Shown here one piece after another: positions 24,701 to 32,485 of a stretch of 57,184 bases of DNA. The translations under genes were made by a program, and so were the position numbers. The stretch spans positions 1-57,184 of the forward strand of contig CAMVJW010000010.1 of NCBI GenBank assembly GCA_947167965.1. The letters are read 5' to 3'. Source of the DNA: an uncultured Clostridia bacterium (GTDB taxonomy: Bacteria > Bacillota > Clostridia > TANB77 > CAG-508). The notes beneath the pieces are model-generated. The model was not told the origin of the DNA and did no database searches. It saw only the letters and a list, made by a program, of their open reading frames with translations. Within the stretch, counting starts at the first letter, position 1, and every line of letters starts with the position of its first letter.

Positions 24701-24940
24701 CTATTTCTCTGTTGAATTTTTTTCAACTTTCTTTGTAAAAAAAAGATTCCAAGCTTCTTCGACTGAATTTATTTCTAATAATTCAATAGCTTTACTTATC
24801 TCATTACTAGAAAATTCGAATTGATTGTTAAGTTTTGCACTTAAAGTATTCGGTGCCATTTCTATTGCTGCAGCAAAGTCATTTTGAGTACCATACATTT
24901 CTTTTATTTTTCCTTTAAGTTTATCAAAATTGTATTCCAC
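24701..24940 (-). CDS. Cro-like repressor (DUF739-type HTH), 79 aa
   Basis: GTG start at 24940 with GGAGG 8 bp upstream. KIKEMYGTQNDFAAAIEMAPNTLSAKLNN is an HTH of the DUF739/Cro type, common as the first early gene in Firmicutes phages. It is divergent from the CI-like gene across the operator region. An operator copy (24711-24727) lies inside its own 3' end, encoding EKNST. Confidence 0.82.
   Translation of the reverse strand: MEYNFDKLKGKIKEMYGTQNDFAAAIEMAPNTLSAKLNNQFEFSSNEISKAIELLEINSVEEAWNLFFTKKVEKNSTEK
24711..24727. promoter_or_regulatory. operator-like palindrome copy 1 (inside the 3' end of the cro-like gene)
   Basis: GTTGAATTTTTTTCAAC is identical to the copy at 24960-24976. It lies just upstream of the leader ORF and Xis-like gene and may give a second control point within the operon. 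Confidence 0.6.
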
Positions 24941-24959
24941 TATTATTTCCTCCTTTCTT

Positions 24960-24976
24960 GTTGAATTTTTTTCAAC
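24960..24976. promoter_or_regulatory. operator-like palindrome copy 2
   Basis: GTTGAATTTTTTTCAAC lies 11 bp downstream of the -10 of the cro-like promoter, between it and the GTG start. A bound repressor would block the early operon. Confidence 0.7.
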
Positions 24977-24987
24977 TTGTTGTGATT

Positions 24988-25016
24988 ATATTACCAAACT
25001 AAAAATTAAATGTCAA
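24988..25016 (-). promoter_or_regulatory. early (cro-side) promoter
   Basis: TTGACA (25016-25011), 17-bp spacer, TAATAT (24993-24988) on the minus strand. It is flanked by the palindromes at 24960 and 25025. Confidence 0.85.
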
Positions 25017-25024
25017 TACTTTTT

Positions 25025-25039
25025 TTGAAAATTTTTCAA
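25025..25039. promoter_or_regulatory. operator-like palindrome copy 3
   Basis: TTGAAAATTTTTCAA is a perfect 15-bp palindrome just upstream of the cro-side -35. It shares the TTGAA/TTCAA half-sites of copies 1 and 2. Confidence 0.65.
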
Positions 25040-25066
25040 TTTTTTTATATTTTTTTTAGAAAGTTA

Positions 25067-25095
25067 TTGATTTTTTTTCAATTTTTCTTTATAAT
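25067..25095 (+). promoter_or_regulatory. CI-side promoter overlapping operator copy 4
   Basis: TTGATT (25067-25072), 17-bp spacer and TATAAT (25090-25095) precede the repressor gene. The imperfect palindrome TTGATTTTTTTTCAA (25067-25081) covers its -35, so repressor bound here could shut off its own gene. Confidence 0.75.
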
Positions 25096-25115
25096 TTAAG
25101 TATTGGAGGTATATT

Positions 25116-25778
25116 ATGCAAATTGTTGAAAGTTTTCAAAATAGACTAAAAACAGCTATGTCTATTAGAAATATTAAACAAGTAGATCTTGTTGAAAAAG
25201 CAAAAATAGACAAAACATTATTAAATAAATACTTAGCTGGAATTTCAAATGCAAGTCAAAAAAAGCTAACTGTTTTAGCTGATGCTTTAGATGTTAATGA
25301 AGTGTGGTTAATGGGGTATGATGTTTCGATGCAAAGAACATTTGACAACAATATTACTGGAGTTGATAAAAAAACAATTGATAGAGCTACAGTTTTTGTT
25401 TATGGAACTATACCTGCTGGCACTCCAATTGAATTAATAGAAAATATTTTAGATACAGAAGAAATAGATTCAGAAATGCTAAAAGGTGGAAAACAATACT
25501 TTGGACTAAAAATAAAAGGAAGCTCTATGTATCCTGAATATCTTGATGGAGATACAATTATATTAGAAAAAGTTGATGACTGCGAAAGTGGACAAGACTG
25601 TGTTGTTATGGTTAATGGAGATGATGGCACATTTAAAAGAGTGTTTAAAAATGAAAATGGCATTATATTGCAACCTCTTAACCCAGAATTTCAACCTATG
25701 GTCTATACTAATGAACAAATCGAAAAATTACCAATCAAAATTATTGGTAAAGTTGTTGAATTAAGGAGAAAGAAATAA
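25116..25778 (+). CDS. CI-like repressor with S24 self-cleavage domain, 220 aa
   Basis: Residues 8-66 are an HTH_3 domain (IKQVDLVEKAKIDKTLLNKY). After a linker the LexA/S24 domain has the cleavage bond A101-G102 (TIPAGTP), catalytic Ser137 (KGSSMYPEY) and Lys174 (GTFKRVF). RecA-stimulated self-cleavage would induce the prophage after DNA damage. GGAGG precedes ATG at 25116. It is divergent from the cro-like gene and its stop overlaps the next ATG by one base. Confidence 0.92.
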   Translation: MQIVESFQNRLKTAMSIRNIKQVDLVEKAKIDKTLLNKYLAGISNASQKKLTVLADALDVNEVWLMGYDVSMQRTFDNNITGVDKKTIDRATVFVYGTIPAGTPIELIENILDTEEIDSEMLKGGKQYFGLKIKGSSMYPEYLDGDTIILEKVDDCESGQDCVVMVNGDDGTFKRVFKNENGIILQPLNPEFQPMVYTNEQIEKLPIKIIGKVVELRRKK

Positions 25779-26209
25779 TGAAAAAAATAGCAATTATTTT
25801 ATCAATATTAAGCATTTTTGTTGGTTTTATTATAGGATACTTCTCATATCAACCTATACAAAAATTAAATAAAGAAAAATATTATGAATATTTCGATAGA
25901 ACATATTCATATGAGTATAATTATCAAATTGCAAAAGATGCAAGTATTAAATATATTTTAACTTTTAATAGAGATAAATCTTTTATTTATTATACAATCA
26001 ATGATGAAAAAAAAGAGATTTTATTTCAAGGAACATATTGTTATAATACTCAAACTAAAATAATTAATTTAACATATGAAAAAGATGGAGAAACTTGGAA
26101 TAAACAGGCTACTTGGGCTAAAACAGATAGTAATAAAATAATTAGATGGAGATATGCTGACAACCCAAACGAAGAAACAAATTATATCTTACTAACTTTA
26201 GAAGAATAA
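25778..26209 (+). CDS. membrane-anchored or secreted protein cotranscribed with the repressor, 143 aa
   Basis: The first ~25 residues are a signal-anchor (KKIAIILSILSIFVGFIIGYF). The rest is a small beta-rich extracellular domain (YILTFNRDKSFIYYTINDEKK, FQGTYCYNTQTKIINLTYEKD), like small lipocalin-style phage morons, but with no lipobox. The TAATG overlap with the repressor means it is expressed in lysogens. A role in superinfection exclusion is plausible but not shown. Confidence 0.65.
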   Translation: MKKIAIILSILSIFVGFIIGYFSYQPIQKLNKEKYYEYFDRTYSYEYNYQIAKDASIKYILTFNRDKSFIYYTINDEKKEILFQGTYCYNTQTKIINLTYEKDGETWNKQATWAKTDSNKIIRWRYADNPNEETNYILLTLEE

Positions 26210-26320
26210 TTCAAAAATCAAACTATTTTTAAATTTACAATTAGACATATGAAAGATGCAGTAGATTTTTATACAGAAAATATAGATATATAGTATAAGG
26301 AGAAAGAAAGAAAGAAATAA

Positions 26321-26521
26321 ATGAAATTTGGAATGAGAAAACCCAGTTTTAAAAAAAGTATTAAATCTAAAACCATTGGAAAAGCAAAAAAAAATGTTAA
26401 AAAGGCCCTAAATCCATTCTATGGTAAAAAAGGTACAGGATTTGCAAAAAATCCTAAAAAATCAGTAAAAAATAAAATTTATAAGAAAACAACATTTAGT
26501 TTTTGGGATTTATTTAAATAG
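26321..26521 (+). CDS. very basic small protein, 66 aa
   Basis: MKFGMRKPSFKKSIKSKTIG, rich in Lys, with an NPFYGKKGTGFAKNPKK core and a hydrophobic C-terminus FSFWDLFK. Such basic proteins recur beside repressors in Firmicutes phages. No function is known to me. AAGGAG lies upstream, at a rather long distance (~15 bp). Confidence 0.6.
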   Translation: MKFGMRKPSFKKSIKSKTIGKAKKNVKKALNPFYGKKGTGFAKNPKKSVKNKIYKKTTFSFWDLFK

Positions 26522-26593
26522 TTCTTAATGTTAAGTTTAACTTTTAAACTTATCTTTATATAAAAATATATGTAGTAATTGGAGGTGTAAGAA

Positions 26594-26797
26594 ATGCAAT
26601 ATGTTGTTTTACAAGTCGTACTAAAAGAAAAACTAATAGGAACTGGTTCTGGAAATTTAACTCAATTAGAAAAAGTTATAAACGATCAAGCAGCTAAAGG
26701 CTATAGACTTCATACAATTAGTCCCACTTCTTCTGGAAGCAAAGGCTTACTTGGTGGAGATAGAATACAAGCAACTTTAGTTTTTGAAAAATTATAA
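26594..26797 (+). CDS. DUF4177-like small protein, 67 aa
   Basis: GGAGG precedes ATG at 26594. The pattern YVVLQVVLKEK ... LEKVINDQAAKGYRLHTIS ... QATLVFEKL is that of DUF4177 proteins: a beta-alpha-beta unit with the AA.GYRL motif. The function of the family is unknown. It is in the lysogeny region and probably cotranscribed with the repressor. Confidence 0.7.
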   Translation: MQYVVLQVVLKEKLIGTGSGNLTQLEKVINDQAAKGYRLHTISPTSSGSKGLLGGDRIQATLVFEKL

Positions 26798-26799
26798 AA

Positions 26800-26843
26800 A
26801 AGAGACAAAGTACACCGCTCCTAAACACTGTACTTCATCTCTT
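26800..26843 (-). terminator. strong hairpin with T-tract on the minus strand
   Basis: Stem AAGAGA-AAGTACA (26800-26814) with TGTACTT-TCTCTT (26829-26843). The T6 run is on the minus strand (+ strand A-tract at 26794-26800), so it stops minus-strand transcription. A second small hairpin (GTACATA/TATGTAC, just to the right) may belong to the same short RNA. The + strand also gets a hairpin after the DUF4177-like gene. Apart from these hairpins I see no feature in 26846-27124. Confidence 0.6.
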
Positions 26844-27124
26844 ATGTACATAAATAATATGTACTTATCTTTATATATCACTTATTTTATATTTTGATGT
26901 AAAAATTTTACGAAAGTGTAAAAATCTTATATGAAAATATGAAATTTTATTATTTAAATTTCTAATGACAAAGTGCTTAGATATTAAATAATTGGATGAT
27001 TTATAAGATAATACATGTTAAAAATTACCTATTAAAGTTATTGATATAAAAATTTAATATATGAAAATTATAATTGATTTTTATATATAGAAATACAAAC
27101 ATTTAAAATAAGGAGGATGTTAGA

Positions 27125-27967
27125 ATGAATAGAGCGGTTTCTGATGTCAAAAACATTGAAGCCACTAAAGAAAAATCATATAAAAAACTAATTAATTTTT
27201 ATCGTATTGTGGTTAATCCTAGCTTTATAGAATCCGGTAAAACTCCAAATAATATCATAAGAGATTCATTACTAAATGTTTTTAATAAAAATGCTATATT
27301 TAATTTAGATGATGTAACAATTGAAAAAATTTCTATGTGTAATGACTATATTTTTGGAAGTATTTGTAGGAAGAGTGACTTAGATGTATTAACCGAAATA
27401 AAAGATGCAAAAGATTCCAAGAATATTAATAATACTGATATTATTATTGAAAATTATACCTATTTTTATCTTAATTTTAATGAATTAGCATCATCTGTTA
27501 TAAAAACAAAAAAGATTCCAAGTTCTGACTCTTATATAAAACTACTTATTGAAAAAAATTGTAGTTTAAACATAGAAATAGCACCTTTCATAAAAAATCA
27601 GTCTGAAATTAATTCTATGTTAGCAAACTCTTTTTCTCTTACTTTTTTTGATAATTCAAACAACTATATTGGAGTAAAACAAACTGAGTTATATAATTGC
27701 GAATTTAAGGAGTTATCTATTAAAGCAAAACTTAAAGATAAAAATTCAAAAAGTGCTAAGGACTTCGTAAAAAATTTAGTGAAAGTATTTAAAAACAATC
27801 CTGATGTAAAATCACTATCAGCATCTACTGATAGTGAAGATATCGATTTATTAAGAAGTTCCTTTACTAAACATGTAAGTATTGAACTTTCAAAAAATTA
27901 TAAAAATGATTTAGGAAAAATCCAACATGTTTTAGAGAAAGAATTACAATTTATTATCAAAACATAG
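27125..27967 (+). CDS. unknown accessory (cargo) protein, 280 aa
   Basis: Good start: AAGGAGG before ATG at 27125. A soluble, mixed alpha/beta protein without membrane segments. Visible blocks: INFYRIVVNPSFIESGKTPN, CNDYIFGSICRKSDLDVL, IIIENYTYFYLNFNELASSV and a Lys-rich middle with KAKLKDKNSKSAKDF. The block order (beta-strand start, FGS-C...DLDVL, then ENYTYFYLNF) looks like a conserved enzyme-like or nucleic-acid-binding core, but I cannot name a family. It lies between the repressor block and the integrase, a classic site for phage defence or conversion genes, and is convergent with the membrane protein at 27944. Confidence 0.6.
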   Translation: MNRAVSDVKNIEATKEKSYKKLINFYRIVVNPSFIESGKTPNNIIRDSLLNVFNKNAIFNLDDVTIEKISMCNDYIFGSICRKSDLDVLTEIKDAKDSKNINNTDIIIENYTYFYLNFNELASSVIKTKKIPSSDSYIKLLIEKNCSLNIEIAPFIKNQSEINSMLANSFSLTFFDNSNNYIGVKQTELYNCEFKELSIKAKLKDKNSKSAKDFVKNLVKVFKNNPDVKSLSASTDSEDIDLLRSSFTKHVSIELSKNYKNDLGKIQHVLEKELQFIIKT

Positions 27968-28351
27968 TCTATAAAGATAATATGCTGATATTATAGTTTC
28001 TTGTAACCCTAAAACAAAAACCAATGCTATAAACATATCTGAAAATCTTAACAGCCATATTATAATACATATAACTAAAAAGATAATGCCTAAACTTATG
28101 CACCTACCAAAAATTTTTTTATGTTGATGTTTTTCAAATCTCTTCATATATTCTGTATTTTTAGGCACTGAAGCAAATATTGTAATTGCCGTAACTAAGA
28201 ATCCCACCAATGTGCCGGACATTTGTATTATAGTTGATATATCATATGTTAACGATTTTATGTATTCAAATTTAAAATAACTAAAAATTAATACTATTAT
28301 AGTCACAATTGGAAATACAATATAACAGTATTGTTTTATTAATTTTATCAT
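27944..28351 (-). CDS. four-helix membrane protein of unknown function, 135 aa
   Basis: Hydrophobic segments at about residues 9-27, 38-61 (MSGTLVGFLVTAITIFASV), 82-104 and 107-126. A basic loop (KRFEKHQHKKIFG) lies between the second and third. The GFLVTAITIF...PKN...F motif recurs in small prophage and defence-linked membrane proteins, but I know no defined function. Its last 8 codons overlap the 3' end of the convergent gene at 27125. Candidate exclusion or abortive-infection effector. Confidence 0.6.
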   Translation of the reverse strand: MIKLIKQYCYIVFPIVTIIVLIFSYFKFEYIKSLTYDISTIIQMSGTLVGFLVTAITIFASVPKNTEYMKRFEKHQHKKIFGRCISLGIIFLVICIIIWLLRFSDMFIALVFVLGLQETIISAYYLYRLCFDNKL

Positions 28352-28436
28352 AATACCACCTCATTTGTTTATTATTATATATTAACTTTATCAAAAAGTA
28401 AACAAAAATTTGGTATTTTTTATGAAAAATTAGATG

Positions 28437-28465
28437 TTGACAAAACACACGTTTTGTTTTAATAT
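28437..28465 (+). promoter_or_regulatory. integrase promoter with an inverted repeat in the spacer
   Basis: TTGACA (28437-28442), 17-bp spacer and TAATAT (28460-28465). CAAAAC-ACAC-GTTTTG (28441-28456) is an inverted repeat lying across the -35 and spacer, a likely operator. It differs from the TTGAA/TTCAA operators at 24.7-25.1 kb, so a different protein may act here. Confidence 0.8.
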
Positions 28466-28475
28466 ATAAAAAATT

Positions 28476-28603
28476 GGAAAAAGTGTTCAAGTTTGCGACA
28501 CGACCACTTTTTCCCAACAACACTATTGAAAGTGTTACAAGTATAATATCAAATTATGCTTCCATTTTCAATAGTTTATTAAAAAAAATTATTGAAAAAA
28601 TGG
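28476..28603 (+). promoter_or_regulatory. structured integrase leader with mutually exclusive pairings near the ribosome binding site
   Basis: Hairpin 1: GGAAAAAGTG (28476-28485) pairs with CACTTTTTCC (28505-28514); its loop holds the TGCGACACGACCAC element. Then segment A (CTATTGAAA, 28523-28531) can pair with B (TTTCAATAG, 28566-28574). B extended leftwards (CCATTTTCAAT from 28562) can instead pair with C (ATTGAAAAAATGG, 28591-28603). C contains the first bases of the GGAGG site, so B-C would hide it and A-B would free it. Seen as sequence complementarity only. Confidence 0.5.
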
Positions 28604-28614
28604 AGGTATTTTTT

Positions 28615-29787
28615 ATGGAAAGAAAAAACAAAAAAACTAAATCTGTAGGAAATGGCGAAGGATCATTATATTATTCTGAAAAATTACAAAAATGGATTTT
28701 TCAATATGTTTATAATGGTAAAAGACAAACTCTTACGCAGAAGAAAAATGAAAAGGTAAAAGATTTTAAAGCTAGAGTTACTAAAATAAAAAATGATGTA
28801 AATAATGGAACATACATTGAGAAAAACAATGAAACTTTTATTTCTATCTTAGAAGCTTTTGTTGAACAAAAACATGAAGATGGTCTTGTAACTGATAGAA
28901 CTTATGGTAGAGATTTATCAACTGTTGAACAAATTAAAAAAACATGTAATAATTTCATTGATAAACCTATTCAAAAAATAAAGGTAGAAGATATTGAAAA
29001 AAGTAAAAAATATATAAGAGAATACTCTAATTCTGTTATTACAAAAATGTGGATATTAATTAATAAAACTTTTCAAATTGCAGCTATTAGAAGAAAAATT
29101 CCTTATAATATTATGATGGATGAAACACTGAAAAAACCTATTTCTAAAAAAGCTCAAATTCAAACTGAAGCTTTAACAGTCAAAGAAGAAAAAGATCTTA
29201 TAAAAATACTAAATACCAGTGAAATCCATCATAAATATAGAAATATTATACTTTTACAACTTTACACAGGTATGCGTATAGGAGAAGTTTTAGCTTTAAG
29301 TAAAGATTGTATAAATTTAAAGAACAATACATTAACTGTATATCGTACTTTAACTCAAGATGAAAGTTACAATGTAATAATGGGAGAACATACAAAAACT
29401 TTTAAAAAATCAACTGGAATAGATTTAGGTAAAAGAACTTTTCCAATGAATGCAAATGTAAACAAAATAATTAAAGAAATTCTTAATTCTAAAACAGCTA
29501 ACATTAACGGACTTTTATTTTGGAATAATTCAAAACAAACATATATTACACCATCAGAAATAAATAGTTGGCTTAGAAGAATAAATCAAAAATATCATAT
29601 AACAGATACTTCCCTACACTCTCACAAACTTAGGCATACTTTTATAACTCGATGTGTAGAAAATAACATGTCCTTAAAAGTTATTCAAACATTAGTAGGA
29701 CATGTTCAAGGAAGTTCGATAACTAATGATATTTATACCTCTGTATCTGAAGATTTTATCAAAGATGAATTAAAAAAACTAAGTTAA
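28615..29787 (+). CDS. int: tyrosine integrase, 390 aa
   Basis: The start at 28615 (MERKNKKTKSVGNGEGSLYY) has GGAGG 8 bp upstream; the longer frame back to 28474 runs through the structured leader. An AP2-like arm-binding N-terminus (GEGSLYYSEKLQKWIFQYVYN) is followed by a core-binding SAM-like domain (~70-170) and the catalytic domain: Arg in LYTGMRIGEVLALS, H337-K-L-R340 (HSHKLRHTF), H363 (LVGHVQG) and nucleophile Tyr374 (NDIYTSVS). It catalyses insertion into tRNA-Gly. It ends 85 bp from attR and is the rightmost prophage gene. Confidence 0.95.
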   Translation: MERKNKKTKSVGNGEGSLYYSEKLQKWIFQYVYNGKRQTLTQKKNEKVKDFKARVTKIKNDVNNGTYIEKNNETFISILEAFVEQKHEDGLVTDRTYGRDLSTVEQIKKTCNNFIDKPIQKIKVEDIEKSKKYIREYSNSVITKMWILINKTFQIAAIRRKIPYNIMMDETLKKPISKKAQIQTEALTVKEEKDLIKILNTSEIHHKYRNIILLQLYTGMRIGEVLALSKDCINLKNNTLTVYRTLTQDESYNVIMGEHTKTFKKSTGIDLGKRTFPMNANVNKIIKEILNSKTANINGLLFWNNSKQTYITPSEINSWLRRINQKYHITDTSLHSHKLRHTFITRCVENNMSLKVIQTLVGHVQGSSITNDIYTSVSEDFIKDELKKLS

Positions 29788-29792
29788 AAAGT

Positions 29793-29818
29793 CTACTGCA
29801 TTACTATTGCATTAATTA
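29793..29818 (+). repeat. paired direct repeats, candidate integrase arm sites (right arm)
   Basis: TACTGCATTA and TATTGCATTA lie side by side ~55 bp before the attR core. The same arrangement occurs at 1884-1910 next to attL, in the same orientation. Confidence 0.7.
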
Positions 29819-29827
29819 CAAAAAATA

Positions 29828-29870
29828 AAACCACATAACATATTGATTTTTCAATATTTATGTGGTTTTT
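29828..29870. terminator. bidirectional terminator between int and tRNA-Gly
   Basis: AAACCACATA and TATGTGGTTT with inner ATATTGA/TCAATAT form a long stem (loop TTTT) followed by T5 on + and T-rich DNA on minus. It ends int transcription, and in the lysogen it also ends the tRNA transcript. Confidence 0.85.
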
Positions 29871-29871
29871 T

Positions 29872-29887
29872 ATTATGGAGCGAGTAG
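29872..29887. repeat. attR core (16 bp), overlapping tRNA 3' end
   Basis: Identical to 1746-1761. The phage copy restores the last 12 bases of the tRNA (including CCA), so the gene remains complete in the lysogen. Confidence 0.92.
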
Positions 29888-29949
29888 AGGGAATCGAACC
29901 CTCATCACCAGGTCGGAAGCATGGGATTCTGCCATTAAACTATACCCGC
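29876..29949 (-). tRNA. tRNA-Gly (anticodon TCC)
   Basis: 74 nt with encoded CCA. The acceptor stem GCGGGTA/TACTCGC pairs with one G-U; D-arm GTTT/GAAT and T-arm GAGGG/CCCTC are present. The anticodon loop CTTCCGA gives TCC. The anticodon stem CCATG/CCTGG has a T-C mismatch at 30-40, and position 37 is G where A is usual. It serves as the prophage attachment site. Confidence 0.88.
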
Positions 29950-30026
29950 AAAAACTTTATATATTATATTATACTAAGCTATTTTTTTCAACTTGTTTTT
30001 TTCAAAAAAATAATACAAATTATCCC

Positions 30027-30055
30027 TTGATATAACATTTTATTTGTGTTATTAT
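30027..30055 (+). promoter_or_regulatory. pflB promoter
   Basis: TTGATA (30027-30032), 17-bp spacer, TATTAT (30050-30055). The ~100-bp leader before the pflB ATG has no obvious terminator or riboswitch. Confidence 0.65.
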
Positions 30056-30159
30056 AATTTGAGAAAAAAAGAACATACTATAGATAGATAAAAAGCTTAT
30101 CTCTTGGTATTATTAATATCTTAAAGCCTAGAGTAAAGCGAGAAAGGAAGCGTATTTAA

Positions 30160-32397
30160 ATGAATTTTGATGCCTGGAAGGACTTTGAAGATGGAGATTG
30201 GAAAAATGAAATCAATGTACGTGATTTCATCCAAAAAAACTATACCCCATATGAAGGAGATTCAAGTTTTTTAACTGGACCTACAGATAAAACAAGAGAA
30301 TTATGGGCTAAAGTTTTAGACCTATATAAAAAGGAAAAAGAATCTCCTGGTGGAGTTTTAGATATTGATACTAAAACAATTTCAACAGTTTCTAGTCATG
30401 ATGCTGGTTATATAGATAAAAATTTAGAAGAAATAGTAGGCTTACAAACAGATGCACCTTTAAAAAGAGCAATTATGCCATTTGGTGGTATAAAAATTGT
30501 AGAAAAATCATGTGAAGCATACGGAAAAGAAGTTGACCCTGAAGTTGATAAAATATTTAATGGTATTAGAAAAACACATAATGATGGTGTATTTGATGTA
30601 TATACTCCTGATGTAAGAAAAGCACGTTCTAATAAACTTTTAACTGGACTTCCTGATGGATATGGTCGTGGAAGAATAATTGGAGATTATAGAAGAGTAG
30701 CTCTTTACGGAGTAGACTATATAATAGGTGAAAAAAGAAACGAATTAGAATCACTAGATTTTGATGATTTAACAGAAGATATTATACGTCATCGTGAAGA
30801 AATTTCTGAACAAATAAAAGCATTAATTCAACTTAGAGTTATGGCTGAAAAATATGGTTTTGATATATCAATGCCTGCAACAAATGCAAAAGAGGCAATA
30901 CAGTGGTTATATTTTGGATATCTAGCAGCAATAAAAGATCAAAATGGTGCAGCTATGAGTTTAGGAAGGACATCTACCTTCTTGGATATATATATTCAAA
31001 GAGATTTAGATAATGGAACTTTAACAGAAGAACAAGCTCAAGAATTAATGGATCATTTTATTATGAAGCTTCGTCTTGTAAGATTTTTACGTACTCCAGA
31101 ATATAACGAATTATTCTCAGGAGACCCTGTTTGGGTAACTGAAAGTATTGGTGGAATGGGTATAGATGGAAGAACATTAGTTACTAAAAACTCTTTTAGA
31201 GTTTTACATTCACTTCAAAATTTAGGTCCTGCTCCAGAACCAAATTTAACTGTATTATGGTCAACAAGACTTCCTGAAGGATTTAAAAGATTTACTACTA
31301 TGTTATCAATTAAAACTTCAGCAATTCAATATGAAAATGATGATGTAATGAGAATAACATTAGGAGATGACTATGGTATAGCATGTTGTGTCTCTCCTAT
31401 GAGAATCGGTAAACAAATGCAATTCTTTGGAGCACGTGCAAATCTTGCAAAAACTTTACTATATGCAATCAATGGTGGTATAGATGAAGTTACAAAAAAA
31501 CAAGTTGCTCCTAAATTTGCCCCAATCACATCTGAATACTTAGACTTTAACGAAGTTGTTGAAAAATATGGGCAAATGATGGATTATGTTGCTAAAATAT
31601 ATATTAAAGCTTTAAATTGTATTCATTATATGCATGATAAATATTCTTATGAAGCTATAGAAATGGCTTTACATGATAAAGATGTTTTTCAAACTATGGC
31701 TTGTGGAATTGCAGGTTTATCAGTAGCTGCTGATTCTCTTTCAGCAATTAAATATGCCAAAGTAAAAACAATACGTGATGAAAACGGTCTAGTAGTAGAT
31801 TATGAAGTTGAGGGAGATTATCCTAAATTTGGAAATGATGATGACAGAGTTGATAAAATAGCAGTTGAAATAGTTAAAACATTTATAGAAAAAATTCGTA
31901 GACATCCAACATATAAAAATTCTAAACACACTTTATCAATTTTAACAATAACATCTAATGTAGTTTATGGAAAAGCAACAGGAAATACTCCAGACGGACG
32001 TAAAGCAGGAGCTCCATTTGGGCCAGGAGCAAATCCTCTTCATGGTAGAGATACAAATGGTGCATTAGCAGTAATGAATTCTATTGCTAAACTTCCATTT
32101 GAAGCAGCTGAAGATGGAATTTCTTATACATTTGCTATAACTCCATCAACCTTAGGAAAAACACTTGATGATCAAATAGAAAATTTAGTAAATATGTTAG
32201 ATGGATTTTTTGCACAAACAGGACATCACATAAATGTTAATGTCTTTGATAGAAGTTTACTTGAAGATGCTATGGAGCATCCTGAAAAATATCCTCAACT
32301 TACAATTCGTGTTTCAGGATATGCAGTTAAATTTACATCTTTAACACGTGAACAACAATTAGATGTAATAAATAGAACTATTCACGAAAGAATATAA
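30160..32397 (+). CDS. pflB: pyruvate formate-lyase, 745 aa
   Basis: This glycyl-radical enzyme converts pyruvate and CoA to acetyl-CoA and formate without oxygen. Active-site cysteines C409-C410 are in [12 protein letters not shown], and the radical glycine is near residue 720 in [13 protein letters not shown], 25 residues from the end. Length and the [10 protein letters not shown] and [18 protein letters not shown] blocks are typical of true PflB rather than other glycyl-radical enzymes. It is followed by its activase, with a hairpin terminator between, so pflA is probably transcribed at a lower level. It indicates strictly or facultatively anaerobic fermentation. Confidence 0.95.
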   Translation: MNFDAWKDFEDGDWKNEINVRDFIQKNYTPYEGDSSFLTGPTDKTRELWAKVLDLYKKEKESPGGVLDIDTKTISTVSSHDAGYIDKNLEEIVGLQTDAPLKRAIMPFGGIKIVEKSCEAYGKEVDPEVDKIFNGIRKTHNDGVFDVYTPDVRKARSNKLLTGLPDGYGRGRIIGDYRRVALYGVDYIIGEKRNELESLDFDDLTEDIIRHREEISEQIKALIQLRVMAEKYGFDISMPATNAKEAIQWLYFGYLAAIKDQNGAAMSLGRTSTFLDIYIQRDLDNGTLTEEQAQELMDHFIMKLRLVRFLRTPEYNELFSGDPVWVTESIGGMGIDGRTLVTKNSFRVLHSLQNLGPAPEPNLTVLWSTRLPEGFKRFTTMLSIKTSAIQYENDDVMRITLGDDYGIACCVSPMRIGKQMQFFGARANLAKTLLYAINGGIDEVTKKQVAPKFAPITSEYLDFNEVVEKYGQMMDYVAKIYIKALNCIHYMHDKYSYEAIEMALHDKDVFQTMACGIAGLSVAADSLSAIKYAKVKTIRDENGLVVDYEVEGDYPKFGNDDDRVDKIAVEIVKTFIEKIRRHPTYKNSKHTLSILTITSNVVYGKATGNTPDGRKAGAPFGPGANPLHGRDTNGALAVMNSIAKLPFEAAEDGISYTFAITPSTLGKTLDDQIENLVNMLDGFFAQTGHHINVNVFDRSLLEDAMEHPEKYPQLTIRVSGYAVKFTSLTREQQLDVINRTIHERI

Positions 32398-32403
32398 TTA
32401 AAT

Positions 32404-32437
32404 ATAGACCGTATCAACGATTCGGTCTATTATTTTT
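32404..32437 (+). terminator. intrinsic terminator between pflB and pflA
   Basis: ATAGACCG (32404-32411) pairs with CGGTCTAT (32423-32430), followed by TATTTTT. It would reduce read-through into pflA. Confidence 0.8.
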
Positions 32438-32485
32438 AATACATAAATTATAATATACTTTAATAGAAAGGCTAAAACTTAAAAT

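Larger units (their letters stand above)
1746..29887. mobile_element. siphovirus prophage integrated in tRNA-Gly (HK97-type head, cos-type packaging likely)
   Basis: The element is bounded by identical 16-bp cores at 1746-1761 and 29872-29887 and is about 28.1 kb long. It contains all expected modules: integrase, CI/Cro switch, replication, packaging, HK97-fold head, long non-contractile tail and lysis. The genome arms next to each core carry matching direct repeats (1884-1910 and 29793-29818). Accessory genes sit at the two usual cargo positions: next to attL (1913-2406) and between repressor and integrase (25778-28351). The replisome organizer is frameshifted, so the phage may be unable to replicate on its own. 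No tail sheath is present, so siphovirus is the best call. Confidence 0.92.

Noticed and set aside
26250..26294. Short plus ORF MKDAVDFYTENIDI between repressor-linked genes
   Set aside because: It has no ribosome binding site and only 14 codons.
27125..28351. Kiwa-like defence pair (KwaA membrane protein, KwaB)
   Set aside because: The genes are convergent rather than an operon, and no KwaB motif could be recognised. Only general layout is similar.
28281..28523. Minus-strand ORF across the integrase promoter
   Set aside because: It covers the promoter and leader of int and the start of the membrane protein gene, has no ribosome binding site and has no family-like sequence.
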